DNA from: a virus
Direction: 5' to 3' (one strand)
Length of the DNA: 33,792 nt
IMG/VR virus record: IMGVR_UViG_3300037264_007278
Coordinates: 1-33,792 of that record
Shown here: piece after piece, positions 7,232 to 16,300 of the stretch
How positions within the stretch are numbered: position 1 is the stretch's first letter
Layout of the letters: each line of letters begins with the position of its first letter
The notes under the pieces: model-generated
The model's database searches: none
What the model was told of the DNA's origin: nothing
Seen by the model: the letters and a program-made list of their open reading frames with translations, nothing else
Program-made: the position numbers and the translations under genes

Positions 7232-9174
7232 GTATTGTAGGCGGTAGCTTCGGATTCTCTGCGGGTCCTGCCAACGCTATGCGTTTCGCTCCAACTCGTG
7301 GGCGGATCGGTGGGGCGCCGATGCAGGGGGTTAATTACCCGAGTCCGTTTTTCGATGTCGCGCATACATACTTGCCGGTCACCATCAAACAGATGTTCCG
7401 GTGGTGTCGCTACTACTTTCTAACCAACCCACTGATAAACGCGACTGTCTTTAAGCTGTCCGAGTATCCGGTTACAGACATAGTCGTAGACCACCAAGAT
7501 GCGCAGGTCCGTAAGCGTTGGACTAGTTACTTCCAAGAGCACTTGGCGATACGCCCGTTTCAAATCGAGTGCGGGTTGGACTACCACGCTTACGGTAACT
7601 CTCTCGTAAGTATAGGGTTCCCCTTCAAGAAGTTTCTACGGTGTGCTTCTTGTGGTTTCCAAGAGAGGGCTGACAAGATACGGCAGCACTGGACCTTTAC
7701 CAACTACGCGTTCAGGCTTTCGTGCCCCGGTTGTGGAATGACCTCAGAGTCAGAAGCTAAGGATGTGTACTACAAGAATGCTAGCGGGATAAACCTGATC
7801 CGCTGGAACTGCGAGCATGTTGAGATCAACTACAATGATATAACTGGCGAGAGCACTTACTTCTACACCATCCCACCGGCTGTGCGGAACGACGTGGTGA
7901 TTGGGAAGAAGGATGTAGTTGAGTCTGTTCCACAAGTCTTTATACAGGCGATGAGGCAGCAGAAGGGGGTGGTGTTCGCGAAGGATAACTTCTTCCACAT
8001 GAAGCGAGCCACACTAGCGCAGCAAGATCGTGGTTGGGGTATCCCACTGTCGCTGCCAGTTCTGAAGGATGTTTTCTACCTGCAGCTAATGAAAAAGGCC
8101 CAAGAGGCCGTGCTGCTTGAGCATATGTTGCCACTTCGTGTCTTGTTCCCACAAGCTGGCTCCGGGACAAGTGACCCGTACGTGACCCTGAACCTCAGAG
8201 ATTGGAAAGACCATATTGCGGCTGAGATAGCGCGTTGGAGGCTCGACCCACTATATATTCCGATTTTGCCGCTACCCATAGGTCATCAATCTATCGGTGG
8301 GGATGGTAGAGCACTGTTGCTGACTCAAGAGATTCAAGTGTGGTCTGAGCAAATCATGGTAGGAATGGGGGTTCCAAAAGAGTTCCTCCTTGGAGGGCTT
8401 TCCTATGCGGGCTCATCTGTCTCTATGCGTATGCTGGAGAACGCCTTTCTCAATTACATTCTTCGGCAGAAGCAGCTAGCTAACTGGGTCATGAAGATGG
8501 TCGCTGCCTATATGGATTGGCCTGTGGCTCGGATACGATTCAAGCCCTTCAGAATGGCGGATGATATACAGCGCAAGGCTTACCTGTTCCAACTCAATCA
8601 AGCCCAAAAGATCTCTGATACGACACTCCTCGCTGATGCAGACCTTGCGCAGGATGAGGAGGATGAGATTATGCTGCAGGAGACCGATAAGCGACTCGAG
8701 TCCACGAAGAAGCAGCAACTCGCACTGGCTGAGGTACAAGCAGAAGCTCAGCTTATTCTGGCGAAGGCGCAGGTTAAAGCTCAGCAAGTTTCGCAAGAAG
8801 CGCTATCTGCACCCGTTGCGCCAGGTGAGCCTGGAGGACCATTGGATGGTATGCAGAGTCAACTAACTGCTAAGTCTGATATGGGGCTCAAGCAACCTGA
8901 TGCTATGCCAGGGAGAGGTCAGATGGCTGGGGCTTCGATTACTGACTTGGCGAATCTCTATGCACAACAGCTTTCGGCAGTACCCGAAAAGCAGCGTGAG
9001 CTCTCGCTGCAGACCATCGAGGCGCAAAGTCCAGAATTGGCGCAGCTCGTAAGGCAGATCCTTAGCCAGCAAGAACCTGGGCAAGATACTACTGCAGGGG
9101 CTGCAGCCTCAGCTGTGGATATGCGCCCGTTACCGGAGCAACGAAGCCCAAGACGCATGGCTGCTGCAATCTGA
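7228..9174 (+). CDS. portal protein with inserted zinc ribbon
   Basis: A 648-residue portal: the dodecameric channel at the capsid vertex through which DNA is packaged and ejected. Family-like features: an N-terminal segment with FRWCRYYFLTNPLINATVFKLSEYP near 50-75 and YHAYGNSLVSIGFP near 117-130, as in many portals; NFFHMKRATLAQQDRGWGIP near 255-273; and QIMVGMGVPKEFLLGG with SYAGSSVSMRMLENAF near 375-412, followed by a helical wing/stem and an Ala/Gln/Glu-rich coiled-coil-like tail (about 480-540) and a low-complexity end. Unusually, two CxxC knuckles, C139/C142 and C166/C169, form a zinc-ribbon-like insertion. The start overlaps the previous stop as ATGA. It ends the rightward operon, and a hairpin follows. 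Confidence 0.82.
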   Translation: MSIVGGSFGFSAGPANAMRFAPTRGRIGGAPMQGVNYPSPFFDVAHTYLPVTIKQMFRWCRYYFLTNPLINATVFKLSEYPVTDIVVDHQDAQVRKRWTSYFQEHLAIRPFQIECGLDYHAYGNSLVSIGFPFKKFLRCASCGFQERADKIRQHWTFTNYAFRLSCPGCGMTSESEAKDVYYKNASGINLIRWNCEHVEINYNDITGESTYFYTIPPAVRNDVVIGKKDVVESVPQVFIQAMRQQKGVVFAKDNFFHMKRATLAQQDRGWGIPLSLPVLKDVFYLQLMKKAQEAVLLEHMLPLRVLFPQAGSGTSDPYVTLNLRDWKDHIAAEIARWRLDPLYIPILPLPIGHQSIGGDGRALLLTQEIQVWSEQIMVGMGVPKEFLLGGLSYAGSSVSMRMLENAFLNYILRQKQLANWVMKMVAAYMDWPVARIRFKPFRMADDIQRKAYLFQLNQAQKISDTTLLADADLAQDEEDEIMLQETDKRLESTKKQQLALAEVQAEAQLILAKAQVKAQQVSQEALSAPVAPGEPGGPLDGMQSQLTAKSDMGLKQPDAMPGRGQMAGASITDLANLYAQQLSAVPEKQRELSLQTIEAQSPELAQLVRQILSQQEPGQDTTAGAAASAVDMRPLPEQRSPRRMAAAI

Positions 9175-9184
9175 GGCTAAGAAG

Positions 9185-9202
9185 TAGGGCCCGAAGGCCC
9201 TA
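9185..9202. terminator. bidirectional hairpin between convergent operons
   Basis: A perfect 7-bp stem, TAGGGCC and GGCCCTA, closes a CGAA loop. On the opposite strand the loop reads C(TTCG)G, an especially stable tetraloop. It lies between the portal stop (9174) and the convergent gene end (9217). A short T-rich run (TTATTGT) follows on the plus strand. The palindrome suits termination from both sides. Confidence 0.72.
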
Positions 9203-9216
9203 TTATTGTGGTCCCC

Positions 9217-10575
9217 TCACGTTGTGTTGTAGCTATCTCGCACTTCTTGGCTGTCACTCATGATGATGGTGGTCCCCCAGTCTGCGGGCACTCGTTGGTA
9301 GCTTGACGGCACGATGCACCACACAACCTCCATTCGCTTAGGAGGTTCATCCGGAGCTGTGCCGTCACCGTCAGTGAAGTAGATAACCAGATCGGGTCTT
9401 GGCCGCATTGCCTCAAGAGCTTTTAGGGCTGGCCTGAAGTCTGTGCCACCTCTACCTGTTACGGGCAGAGTGGGTATATCCCTCACCCGGATGTATTGCA
9501 TGCTCGCTACGTCTGCGTCTGCATCTAGAAACAGGGCCTGGTCTATGCCTAGTTGGGTTAGGACACTGCAAGCCTCCGTGCGTGCAGTGAGGATTTGTTC
9601 CTCACCCATCGAGCCCGAGCTGTCCTCTATCAGTGCGACTTGGGTCTTCTGGCTGATCAGCCCTGGTCGCAGCATGCCCCGGGCGTAAGATCTCTTGGAT
9701 GGTCTTTTCAGTGAGAAGTCAGAATGCCCAGCCATGATGCGGCCAGTCGATTTGCGAATTACGTACCGGAGGATTTCCCTCCAAGGCACTAATGGCGCCT
9801 GGTCTTCCCAGGTTAGGAGGTCCTTTAGGAAGTCTGGTGTGCTGCCTCTGCCCCTTCGTTCATGTGCCTGCAGGGCCCTAATACTCTCTTTGCGGATGTG
9901 GGATACCTCTGCGCTACTTCTCCCATGGGCGGCATTGAGCTTTTCCTCTAATCCCTGCGAGAGTGGGTTGCCCGCGATGCTGCCACAACCGCCCGCGAAT
10001 ATCTTGTTCTCTATCTTTTGGCCTCCTACGGAATAGGGTTTTCCACCGGCACCTCCCTGCTTACCGCCAGCGCCCTTACCGTTTTTAGGGCCCCCCTTGT
10101 TGCCCATGGGCTCTTTTGGGAGAGCTTTCAGTAAGTCGTAGTATTCCTCCATAGTCAGCCCAGCCACAAATTGTGCGAGGCCCTTTTCTCTGAATTTCTC
10201 ACTTGTGCATGCCCAGCTAGGAAGTTCCCACGTCCAGGCCGTATTTTTTATGCTGAGCATGTCATCGTTGATCGGTATGTCTGCAGCGACGTTGGCGAGA
10301 TCCTTGTCCTCCATACCGAGAATCCGGTCCATACCCCGTAGTATGTGCATGCATTCGTGGGCCAGACACGAAGCTCGCATCTTTACTGAGCTGAGGCTTA
10401 GGAACCACTCAGGGTCTATCGCGCAGACCAGACTTGTGGTGACACCCAAGGTTTTTAGGTCTGGTACCCACACAATCCTGAAGGCATACACCGTAGAAGA
10501 GAAGTACGGTGCAGCCATCTTGAGATAGGCCCTTGCTTCGGCAAGGGCCATATGTGCCTCTCTGTAATCTCCCAT
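9217..10575 (-). CDS. VWA/metallopeptidase-like protein (COG3864/DUF2201 type)
   Basis: 452 residues. The N-terminal half carries an HExxH metal site, AHECMH at residues 72-77 (H73, E74, H77), as in the putative metallopeptidase domain of this family. A Gly/Lys-rich linker (about 158-185) follows. The C-terminal half is a von Willebrand A-like domain with the MIDAS signature DSSGS at 318-322, GGTDFRP at 376-382 (T378) and YFTDGDG at 399-405 (D402). In bacteria such proteins pair with MoxR-type AAA+ ATPases and act as chaperone-like remodelling systems; here the partner ATPase is immediately upstream, joined by TGATG. The phage target is unknown. Whether the peptidase half is active cannot be read from sequence. 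Confidence 0.87.
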   Translation of the reverse strand: MGDYREAHMALAEARAYLKMAAPYFSSTVYAFRIVWVPDLKTLGVTTSLVCAIDPEWFLSLSSVKMRASCLAHECMHILRGMDRILGMEDKDLANVAADIPINDDMLSIKNTAWTWELPSWACTSEKFREKGLAQFVAGLTMEEYYDLLKALPKEPMGNKGGPKNGKGAGGKQGGAGGKPYSVGGQKIENKIFAGGCGSIAGNPLSQGLEEKLNAAHGRSSAEVSHIRKESIRALQAHERRGRGSTPDFLKDLLTWEDQAPLVPWREILRYVIRKSTGRIMAGHSDFSLKRPSKRSYARGMLRPGLISQKTQVALIEDSSGSMGEEQILTARTEACSVLTQLGIDQALFLDADADVASMQYIRVRDIPTLPVTGRGGTDFRPALKALEAMRPRPDLVIYFTDGDGTAPDEPPKRMEVVWCIVPSSYQRVPADWGTTIIMSDSQEVRDSYNTT

Positions 10576-11840
10576 CAGTTATCCAATTGGGTGGCTACGT
10601 ACTTGAGCATGCCACTTTCCGCAAGCCAGTAAATTAGAGGTTCGCACGCAGCCTTGAGCTTTTCGTTGTCGTGCCCCTTCCTAGATAGGCCTGCCGTAAT
10701 CAGCGTTTGAGCAGGTCCGATGACTAGGTCTGGCATTCCTGCTTCTTTGACAGAGGTCAGAAACTTCCAGCCAGCAGCCGCGAGCTCGTACTTCTCTTTG
10801 GGGTCTACCAGCGTTGTGATATAGGCTGTCACCGAGGACAAGACTGCTAGGGTGAGGTCCAAGCGACTGTTGTCTGGCTTCCAGCCTTTCACTAGTACCT
10901 GCAGTGGGGAGGGGAGATCTGCCGACTTTGACCAGGTAAGGAACTCCGCGGCTGGGCCCTCACCAACGCAACCTTCGAGGAAGACCGACTCCAGTGTCTT
11001 GTCGTACCCCAATGCATTTATGGTGGCTACGGCTCTGCAGGCCATCGCCCAGGTTCGCGGAGAGGCCCAACAGTAGCCAGCTTGTGGGTGTGACGACAGG
11101 GGCTGCCGGTGCAACATGACTTGGCGGTCGTGCATGAATCCAGCAAACAACCCCTTTGCATGGCTGTACGCCATGTCCCAGTGGGCTTTAAGCTGAGTCT
11201 CTGACAGGGTCACGTCTAATTGCCGGTGGACGTTTTCTGAGAGGAGCCATGCTATCCAGGCTGAGGGGGTCGGAGATCGTGTTTGGAAGTGAGCCATGCG
11301 ATTGGCCATCGGGGCCTCTAAGGCCCAGCCACCAGCAGATAACTTAGGTGGATTGGCCGCGCCCAGTACGCGGATTCCGGGAGAGAACTGTACGTCTCCA
11401 ACGATGCGGTCGTTCACCATGCCTAGCATGGCACCTTGTGTCGCTGGCGTTGCGCAACTCATCTCGTCAATGAAGAGGATACCTCTCTTAGCCGCGTTTA
11501 ACTTACGCACTTGGGGCAACAGGCATTCTACGCGCACTTCGCCGTTGCCTACTGGGATTGGGACGCCAGAGAAGTCCTCTGGCTGTTTCTGCCCTGGCAG
11601 AATGACTTCACAGATGAGGCCTGCGCTGGCGGCCACCTGTTTGATCCTGTCTGACTTTGCTATGCCTGACCCTCCCCAAAATATGCTGGGCAGTCCCCAC
11701 GTGCAGGTGGGGTCATGCGGGTTGCCCATGGGTGTCATGATTGACACGGCTGCAACTTCGGTGAACTTGTCGGAGACGTCAGGTACTGTGGCATCTGTAA
11801 TGCAGGTCTCTACTACGGCGGCTTTACTTGATTTTGCCAT
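10575..11840 (-). CDS. MoxR-type AAA+ ATPase
   Basis: 421 residues. Walker A reads GGSGIAKSD at 56-64 (K62, S63), Walker B ILFIDEM at 121-127 (D125, E126), sensor 1 AANPP at 161-165 (N163) and a likely arginine finger in MANRMAHF at 178-185 (R181). The QPEDFSGVPIP segment at 86-96 is the typical MoxR/RavA pre-sensor region. Residues 190-421 are a helical lid. The stop overlaps the start of the VWA protein as TGATG, so the two are made together, as MoxR/VWA pairs usually are. Such ATPases remodel or load metal-binding or multi-subunit complexes. The start at ATG 11840 follows the previous gene by 8 bases and lacks a strong ribosome site. Confidence 0.88.
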   Translation of the reverse strand: MAKSSKAAVVETCITDATVPDVSDKFTEVAAVSIMTPMGNPHDPTCTWGLPSIFWGGSGIAKSDRIKQVAASAGLICEVILPGQKQPEDFSGVPIPVGNGEVRVECLLPQVRKLNAAKRGILFIDEMSCATPATQGAMLGMVNDRIVGDVQFSPGIRVLGAANPPKLSAGGWALEAPMANRMAHFQTRSPTPSAWIAWLLSENVHRQLDVTLSETQLKAHWDMAYSHAKGLFAGFMHDRQVMLHRQPLSSHPQAGYCWASPRTWAMACRAVATINALGYDKTLESVFLEGCVGEGPAAEFLTWSKSADLPSPLQVLVKGWKPDNSRLDLTLAVLSSVTAYITTLVDPKEKYELAAAGWKFLTSVKEAGMPDLVIGPAQTLITAGLSRKGHDNEKLKAACEPLIYWLAESGMLKYVATQLDN

Positions 11841-11848
11841 GGCTATTC

Positions 11849-12475
11849 TTACTGTCCTTGTATCACGGGTAGTGCGTATCGATTCTGCAGGAGCATGCAG
11901 CGGTCTTTATGCGCCTGACAACCATGCCGCCAGCAACGGCTTTGCGTACCGTGGGCACATTCATTGCTTTGCTTCACTGGTTCTTCCCATAGCTGCAAGA
12001 TCTTGCCGTGCAGTACGTTCTCACAGGCAGTGCAGATTATTGTGGGGTTGTTGTCTAGCATCTCAAAAGTGTTGAGCCCATCTGTGCCGTTCGGTGTTCG
12101 CTTCGATCGGTGTATCTCACCGAAGGCTGCTAGCAGGATAACCTCTCCTGAGCGGATGCTGCTTTTGCAGACCCCACAGTCACAGATCCCGTAAGGATCC
12201 TTTATGCTGCCTGCGCTAGATCTAGCTTCCTCCAGTTCCTCGAAAGTATCTTCCCAGGCCGAGGATGGAATGAATTGCGGTGTGTAGAGCAAATCGTCTT
12301 TTTCGTCAGTGACGGCTAGTTGTGGCTGTAACCTACCATCATGTGTTTGCGCGGCCACGACTACTGTGATGGCTAAAACCCCCTCAACGTAGGCGATGCT
12401 TTCGCCAGACACTGGGCAGGTTAATCCCGTCTCTGCCAAAGAAGTGACCCAGTTGCTATCCGTATCTTCCGTCAT
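11849..12475 (-). CDS. hypothetical Cys-rich protein
   Basis: I use ATG 12475 (208 aa), which follows the previous stop by 8 bases with GGAG further upstream; a GTG at 12523 would add 16 residues and overlap the previous gene by 40 bp with no ribosome site. Cysteine groups are CPVSGE near the start, CDCGVC in the middle, IICTAC later and CAHGTQSRCWRHGCQAHKDRC near the C-terminus. These pairs suggest one or two zinc-binding folds. I do not recognise a named family. It is co-transcribed with the MoxR/VWA pair and may be a partner or substrate, but that is only context. Confidence 0.62.
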   Translation of the reverse strand: MTEDTDSNWVTSLAETGLTCPVSGESIAYVEGVLAITVVVAAQTHDGRLQPQLAVTDEKDDLLYTPQFIPSSAWEDTFEELEEARSSAGSIKDPYGICDCGVCKSSIRSGEVILLAAFGEIHRSKRTPNGTDGLNTFEMLDNNPTIICTACENVLHGKILQLWEEPVKQSNECAHGTQSRCWRHGCQAHKDRCMLLQNRYALPVIQGQ

Positions 12476-12483
12476 CAGGTTTA

Positions 12484-13062
12484 TTATCTCCACTCCAAGC
12501 GGTTTCTTTCTACTCTCTTCCACCTGTCAGAGATGGTCTCTAGTCTGGTGTCTGGAGCTACACCTGTACTGTTGTCTCTGTCCCAAAGGAGCGTGAACAG
12601 TTCCTCTACGTCGTTGTTGGCATCAAGGTGCACCCGCCGTACTATCTCAAGACCGGAAGGTAGAGCTCCAGCATTGCCACTATTACGCAGTCTTAATTCA
12701 CGCTCGAATAGGTCATCGATGAGATCCTCCTCATCTGCGCAAGGGCCGTACCACTCATGGTCTTCTGGACTTGGGTAGCTGCGGTGTAACCAAGAACAGT
12801 GCTGTCCTGGGAAAGCGTAGCCCAGCAGAACTTCTAGGTCTCGCTGGTTGCAGAAACTGACGAAGCCGTGTTGGTCCATCAGTTTAGCGCGCACACCGCC
12901 TAAAGCTCGCCCGGCCACTGGGGCGAATAGCCATTGGATGGTCCATACTCGCCAAGGTTCTCTGGGATCGCACACTCCATACCCTGATAGCCCTAAGGAG
13001 TCTGCTAACATTCTAGTACCCGGTAGGGTGTCTAGATGTGTCGTGTACGGATTTAACAGCAT
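12484..13062 (-). CDS. hypothetical protein (192 or 175 aa)
   Basis: Soluble alpha/beta protein with several Trp and an acidic middle (CADEEDLIDDLFERELRLR); no recognisable motif. Start choice is open. ATG 13062 has GGAG only 1 base upstream, too close to be efficient, and would overlap the small membrane ORF by 50 bp. ATG 13011 begins 1 base after that ORF's stop, giving 175 residues and a tidy tandem. The stop (12484) is 8 bases before ATG 12475 of the next gene. It is part of the MoxR/VWA operon. Confidence 0.6.
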   Translation of the reverse strand: MLLNPYTTHLDTLPGTRMLADSLGLSGYGVCDPREPWRVWTIQWLFAPVAGRALGGVRAKLMDQHGFVSFCNQRDLEVLLGYAFPGQHCSWLHRSYPSPEDHEWYGPCADEEDLIDDLFERELRLRNSGNAGALPSGLEIVRRVHLDANNDVEELFTLLWDRDNSTGVAPDTRLETISDRWKRVERNRLEWR

Positions 13063-13144
13063 ACTCCGCCATTTGAGTTTCTTGCGCCCACAGCACTAGC
13101 CCATTGAGGACACCGGTAATGAATGCGAGAAGGAAGAGGATCAT
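13013..13144 (-). CDS. predicted 43-aa single-pass membrane peptide
   Basis: A short leftward frame begins at ATG 13144-13142, overlapping the upstream stop as ATGA, and ends at TAG 13015-13013. Residues 2-19 (ILFLLAFITGVLNGLVLW) are an uninterrupted hydrophobic helix, followed by a polar tail (QETQMAEYAVKSVHD). It fills the only gap in this otherwise gap-free operon. Its 3' part overlaps the next gene if that gene starts at 13062, but not if it starts at 13011. A small phage membrane peptide could be a spanin-, holin- or superinfection-type factor, but no specific role is shown. Reality of the gene rests on coupling and the membrane helix. Confidence 0.5.
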   Translation of the reverse strand: MILFLLAFITGVLNGLVLWAQETQMAEYAVKSVHDTSRHPTGY

Positions 13145-13305
13145 TCTCTGGCTTTCGGCTCTTCCTCATCTTCTTTCACCTCTTCGGCTGTAACCTCTTT
13201 TGGCGGCCCTGCTTTGCCTAGAATTTCATCTAGGGCTGACTCCAAAGCCTGCCCTGAATTGGCGAAAGCTTCCCCCTCATCTTCGTCTGGTTTGATTGGT
13301 TCCAT
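13141..13305 (-). CDS. acidic 54-aa peptide, first gene of leftward operon 2
   Basis: ATG 13305 has a strong ribosome site (GAGGAG, 4-5 bases upstream), so the longer open frame up to 13392 is not the real start. The 54 residues are highly acidic (PDEDEGEAF, AEEVKEDEEEPK) with a short helical centre (SGQALESALDEILGK). Small acidic phage proteins often mimic nucleic acid or bind host proteins, but nothing here is specific. The shared 19-bp element lies 7 bases upstream and actually runs into the ribosome site. Confidence 0.6.
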   Translation of the reverse strand: MEPIKPDEDEGEAFANSGQALESALDEILGKAGPPKEVTAEEVKEDEEEPKARE

Positions 13306-13312
13306 CGTACTC

Positions 13313-13331
13313 CTCAGAGTTCTTATCTCTG
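13313..13331 (-). promoter_or_regulatory. shared 19-bp element upstream of leftward operon 2
   Basis: Read leftward: CAGAGATAAGAACTCTGAG, identical to 3813-3831 except for one base. Here the arms CAGAG and CTCTG form a perfect 5-bp inverted repeat around a 7-base centre. It is 7 bases before the acidic peptide's ATG and overlaps its ribosome site, so a protein bound here could also affect translation initiation if transcribed. Candidate promoter or operator. Confidence 0.55.
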
Positions 13332-13355
13332 CCACTTGCAGAGGTTTGCAGCACT

Positions 13356-13367
13356 GTTGTATCCTAG
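13356..13367 (+). promoter_or_regulatory. possible rightward element before RNA polymerase gene
   Basis: GTTGTATCCTAG here matches GTTGTACCCTTG at 3864-3875 in 10 of 12 bases. Both lie 36-50 bases before the first gene of a rightward operon and 25-33 bases from the leftward 19-bp element. A weak TTGCAG (13336)/TATCCT (13360) pair overlaps it. With only two copies this may be chance. Confidence 0.28.
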
Positions 13368-13391
13368 ATTGAGCCAACCCTTTGGTAACCA

Positions 13392-16300
13392 ATGGCGTAT
13401 CTCGATTACAACAAAGCGAATAGCGAACTGAAGGAGAGAACGCTCGCTGGGATCAGAGAGCACTTTCCGATGACTGGCTCCTCTCAGAAGATAGAGCTGC
13501 AGGGGTTAGAGGTCGCAGTAGATGCTAAACACGCTGATGACATACAGGGGCAGCAAGAAGCAAAGACGACAGGCAAGACCTGGTCAGCTCCTGTGTATGG
13601 CGACTTAGTGTTGAAGGATGCGGCTGGTGGGGTAGTGCAGCGTAAGAGAGTCCGTTTGGCTGACTTGCCCCTAGTTACAAACAGGCACAGTTATATAATT
13701 GGTGGGCAGGAGTGGCAGGTAGACAGCCAATGGCAGTTGATGCCTGGTGTGTATACCCGACGTAAGAACAATGGGATGCTGGAGGCTCGCTTCACTGTCC
13801 CTGACGCTAAAGAGTTCAATGTCTCTTTCGATCCTGCGACTAAGGAGTTCATGTTGACTAGGGGTAAGTCCGGTAAGATACCGGTATACCCACTGATGAA
13901 GTCGTTAGGTGTCGACGACGCTACTTTGGAGAATACCTGGGGCAAGGAGATACTGGCAGCCAACAAGACCGCGCGTGGCGTGGGCTCTGCGCTAGATAAG
14001 TTTTATAGGTCTGACAAGAAGGTACCACCAGCTACGAAAGAGGAGGCGGAGACATACTTCTTGAAGAAGATGCAGGAGGCCCGTTTACGTCCTGAAGCTA
14101 CGCAGGCTACTTTAGGGAAGGCTTTCGAGAACGTAACTGGGGATACCTTCACTAGGGCTACCAAGCGCATACTGCAGGTGCATGGGGGTGCTTCAGAGGA
14201 TGATAGAGACTCGCTGGAGTTCAAGGACCTGCGGACTATCGGGGACTACATACACGATCGATTGCTGGGCCACGCTGTCAGAAGTTCAATACGGGGGAAG
14301 GTGCTGCGGAAGGTTAACCACGCAACCGACATCCGCGACGTGGTCAAGTTTGATATGTTCAACGACCCGGTGCGGAAGTCATTCTCTGATAACCCCCTCG
14401 CGCGTATAGCTGAACAAGTCAACCCTGTGGAGATGCTCGCGTCATCCATGCAAACCTCGATAGTTGGCCCGGGGGGAGTGCAGAATGCGGAGGCCATCAA
14501 CAAGATGATCGGGACGAAGTTAGTAAACCCGTCCCACTTAGGGTTTCTAGATCCCATTCGAACGCCAGAGAATGAAAACACGGGTATCTCATTACGTATG
14601 CCCGTTGGTGTCACAAAGGTAGGTAAAGAGCCTCGCGTGAAGGCTTACAGTATGCGGAGTGGGGAGATAGAACTAGTGAACCCCCGTACGTTCGCGAAGG
14701 CCACAGTGGCTTTACCTGATCAGGTAGAGTGGGGAAAGAACGGTAAGCCCTCGTTTATAGGATCTTCTGTGAAGGCCTCGCTACCGGGGAATGAGTTGGG
14801 GACGACCAAGTCAAAGGAGGTTGACTATGTTCTGCCGAATCCCTCTCAGCTGTTTAATTACACCACGAACTTAATACCATTTCTGAGCAGCAACTCTGGT
14901 AATAGGGCTACGTATGCTGGGCAGCATATTGAGCAGGCTATATCCCTGAAAGACAGGGAAGTACCCTTAGTGCAAGTTAGTACAGGAGGGGCTGTCGATG
15001 GGCACTCGTGGGAGAACGTGCTGGGTAAATACACGAGTCATGTAGCCCCCGTAGCTGGAAAGGTTGTTGGGGTAAACAAGCAAGCGATAATGGTTCGCAG
15101 TAGCACTGGGGAAGAACATAAGGTGTCGCTGTACAACAACTTTCCGTTGAATGACCGCAAGAGTCTGCTCCATTCGACACCTACAGTTAAGGTAGGTGAT
15201 GCGGTTAGTAAGGGGCAACACATAGCTGACACGAACTACACTAGCGGTGGCACTTTGGCGCTAGGTACGAATCTTCGCGTCGGGTACATCCCCTACAAAG
15301 GCTATAACTTCGAGGATGGTGTTGTCATTAGTCAGTCAGCGGCCAAGAAACTCTCTAGTGAGCATCTCTACAAGCCGGCGACAACGCTGACTGAGAGCGC
15401 CGTAAGAGACGCAAAGAAGTTTCAGATGCAGCACCCCGAAGCTTTCAAGAAGGACCAGTACGCCAAGTTAGGGGCAGATGGGGTTGTTCAGGTAGGGCAG
15501 AAAGTACTACCAGGGGATCCTCTTGTTCTAGCGATGCAGCCTTACCAACTGCGCGGGCGAATGGGCTTAGACCCTCTTAGGCGAGTGATGTCTGGTATTC
15601 ACAGTGACACTAGTCTGCGCTGGGAGTCTGACTACCCAGGGGAAGTCGTTGGTGTGCACACCAAGAAGGACGGCGAAGTGACGGTTCATGTTCGTACCGT
15701 GGAACCGATGCAGATAGGAGACAAGATTGCTGGGAGGGTTGGCAATAAAGGGATTGTCACGTTGATCGTTGACGATGACAAAATGCCTCACACCCGTGAT
15801 GGTAAACACATTGAGGTTGCACTATCCCCGTCTGGAGTGCCTGGGCGTATGAACACTGGGCAGATCTTGGAGACAGCGGCGGCTAAAGTGGCTGAGAAGA
15901 CTGGTAAGCCCTACATGGCTCAGAGTTTCTCTAAAGACAGTGCCTTGAACTCAGTAAAGCGAGCTCTGAAAGCCCATGGGCTTACAGACCAGGAAGAGCT
16001 CTTTGACCCAACGACAGGTGTCGCCATCGGTAAAGCTCTGGTGGGACCGCAGTACATGTTGAAGTTGGTTCATCAGGTGGACAAGAAGATTTCTGCTAGG
16101 TCAGGTATGGTCGGCGCAGAAGGTCATCCTGAAGGGTATGACTCTAACTTGATGCCTGCCGGGGGTGGGGGTGCAGGGGGTAAGACCCTTAGTCACTTGG
16201 GTGTGTACAGCTTACTAGCCCACGGAGCTAGGGCGAACTTGAGGGAGATGCAGACATGGAAGTCTGAGGGCCCAGATCCTCAGACTAACGAGGGTAAGAA

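Noticed and set aside
6697-7365. 222-aa leftward frame opposite the glycine-zipper gene and portal start
   Set aside because: Gly/Ala codons of the real gene make a Pro/Ala-rich antisense frame; no ribosome site.
11296-12075. 259-aa rightward frame opposite the MoxR-type ATPase
   Set aside because: It covers the Walker and sensor motifs on the other strand, which are clearly the coding ones.
13306-13392. N-terminal extension of the acidic peptide to 13392
   Set aside because: A strong ribosome site precedes ATG 13305, and the extension would run across the shared control element.
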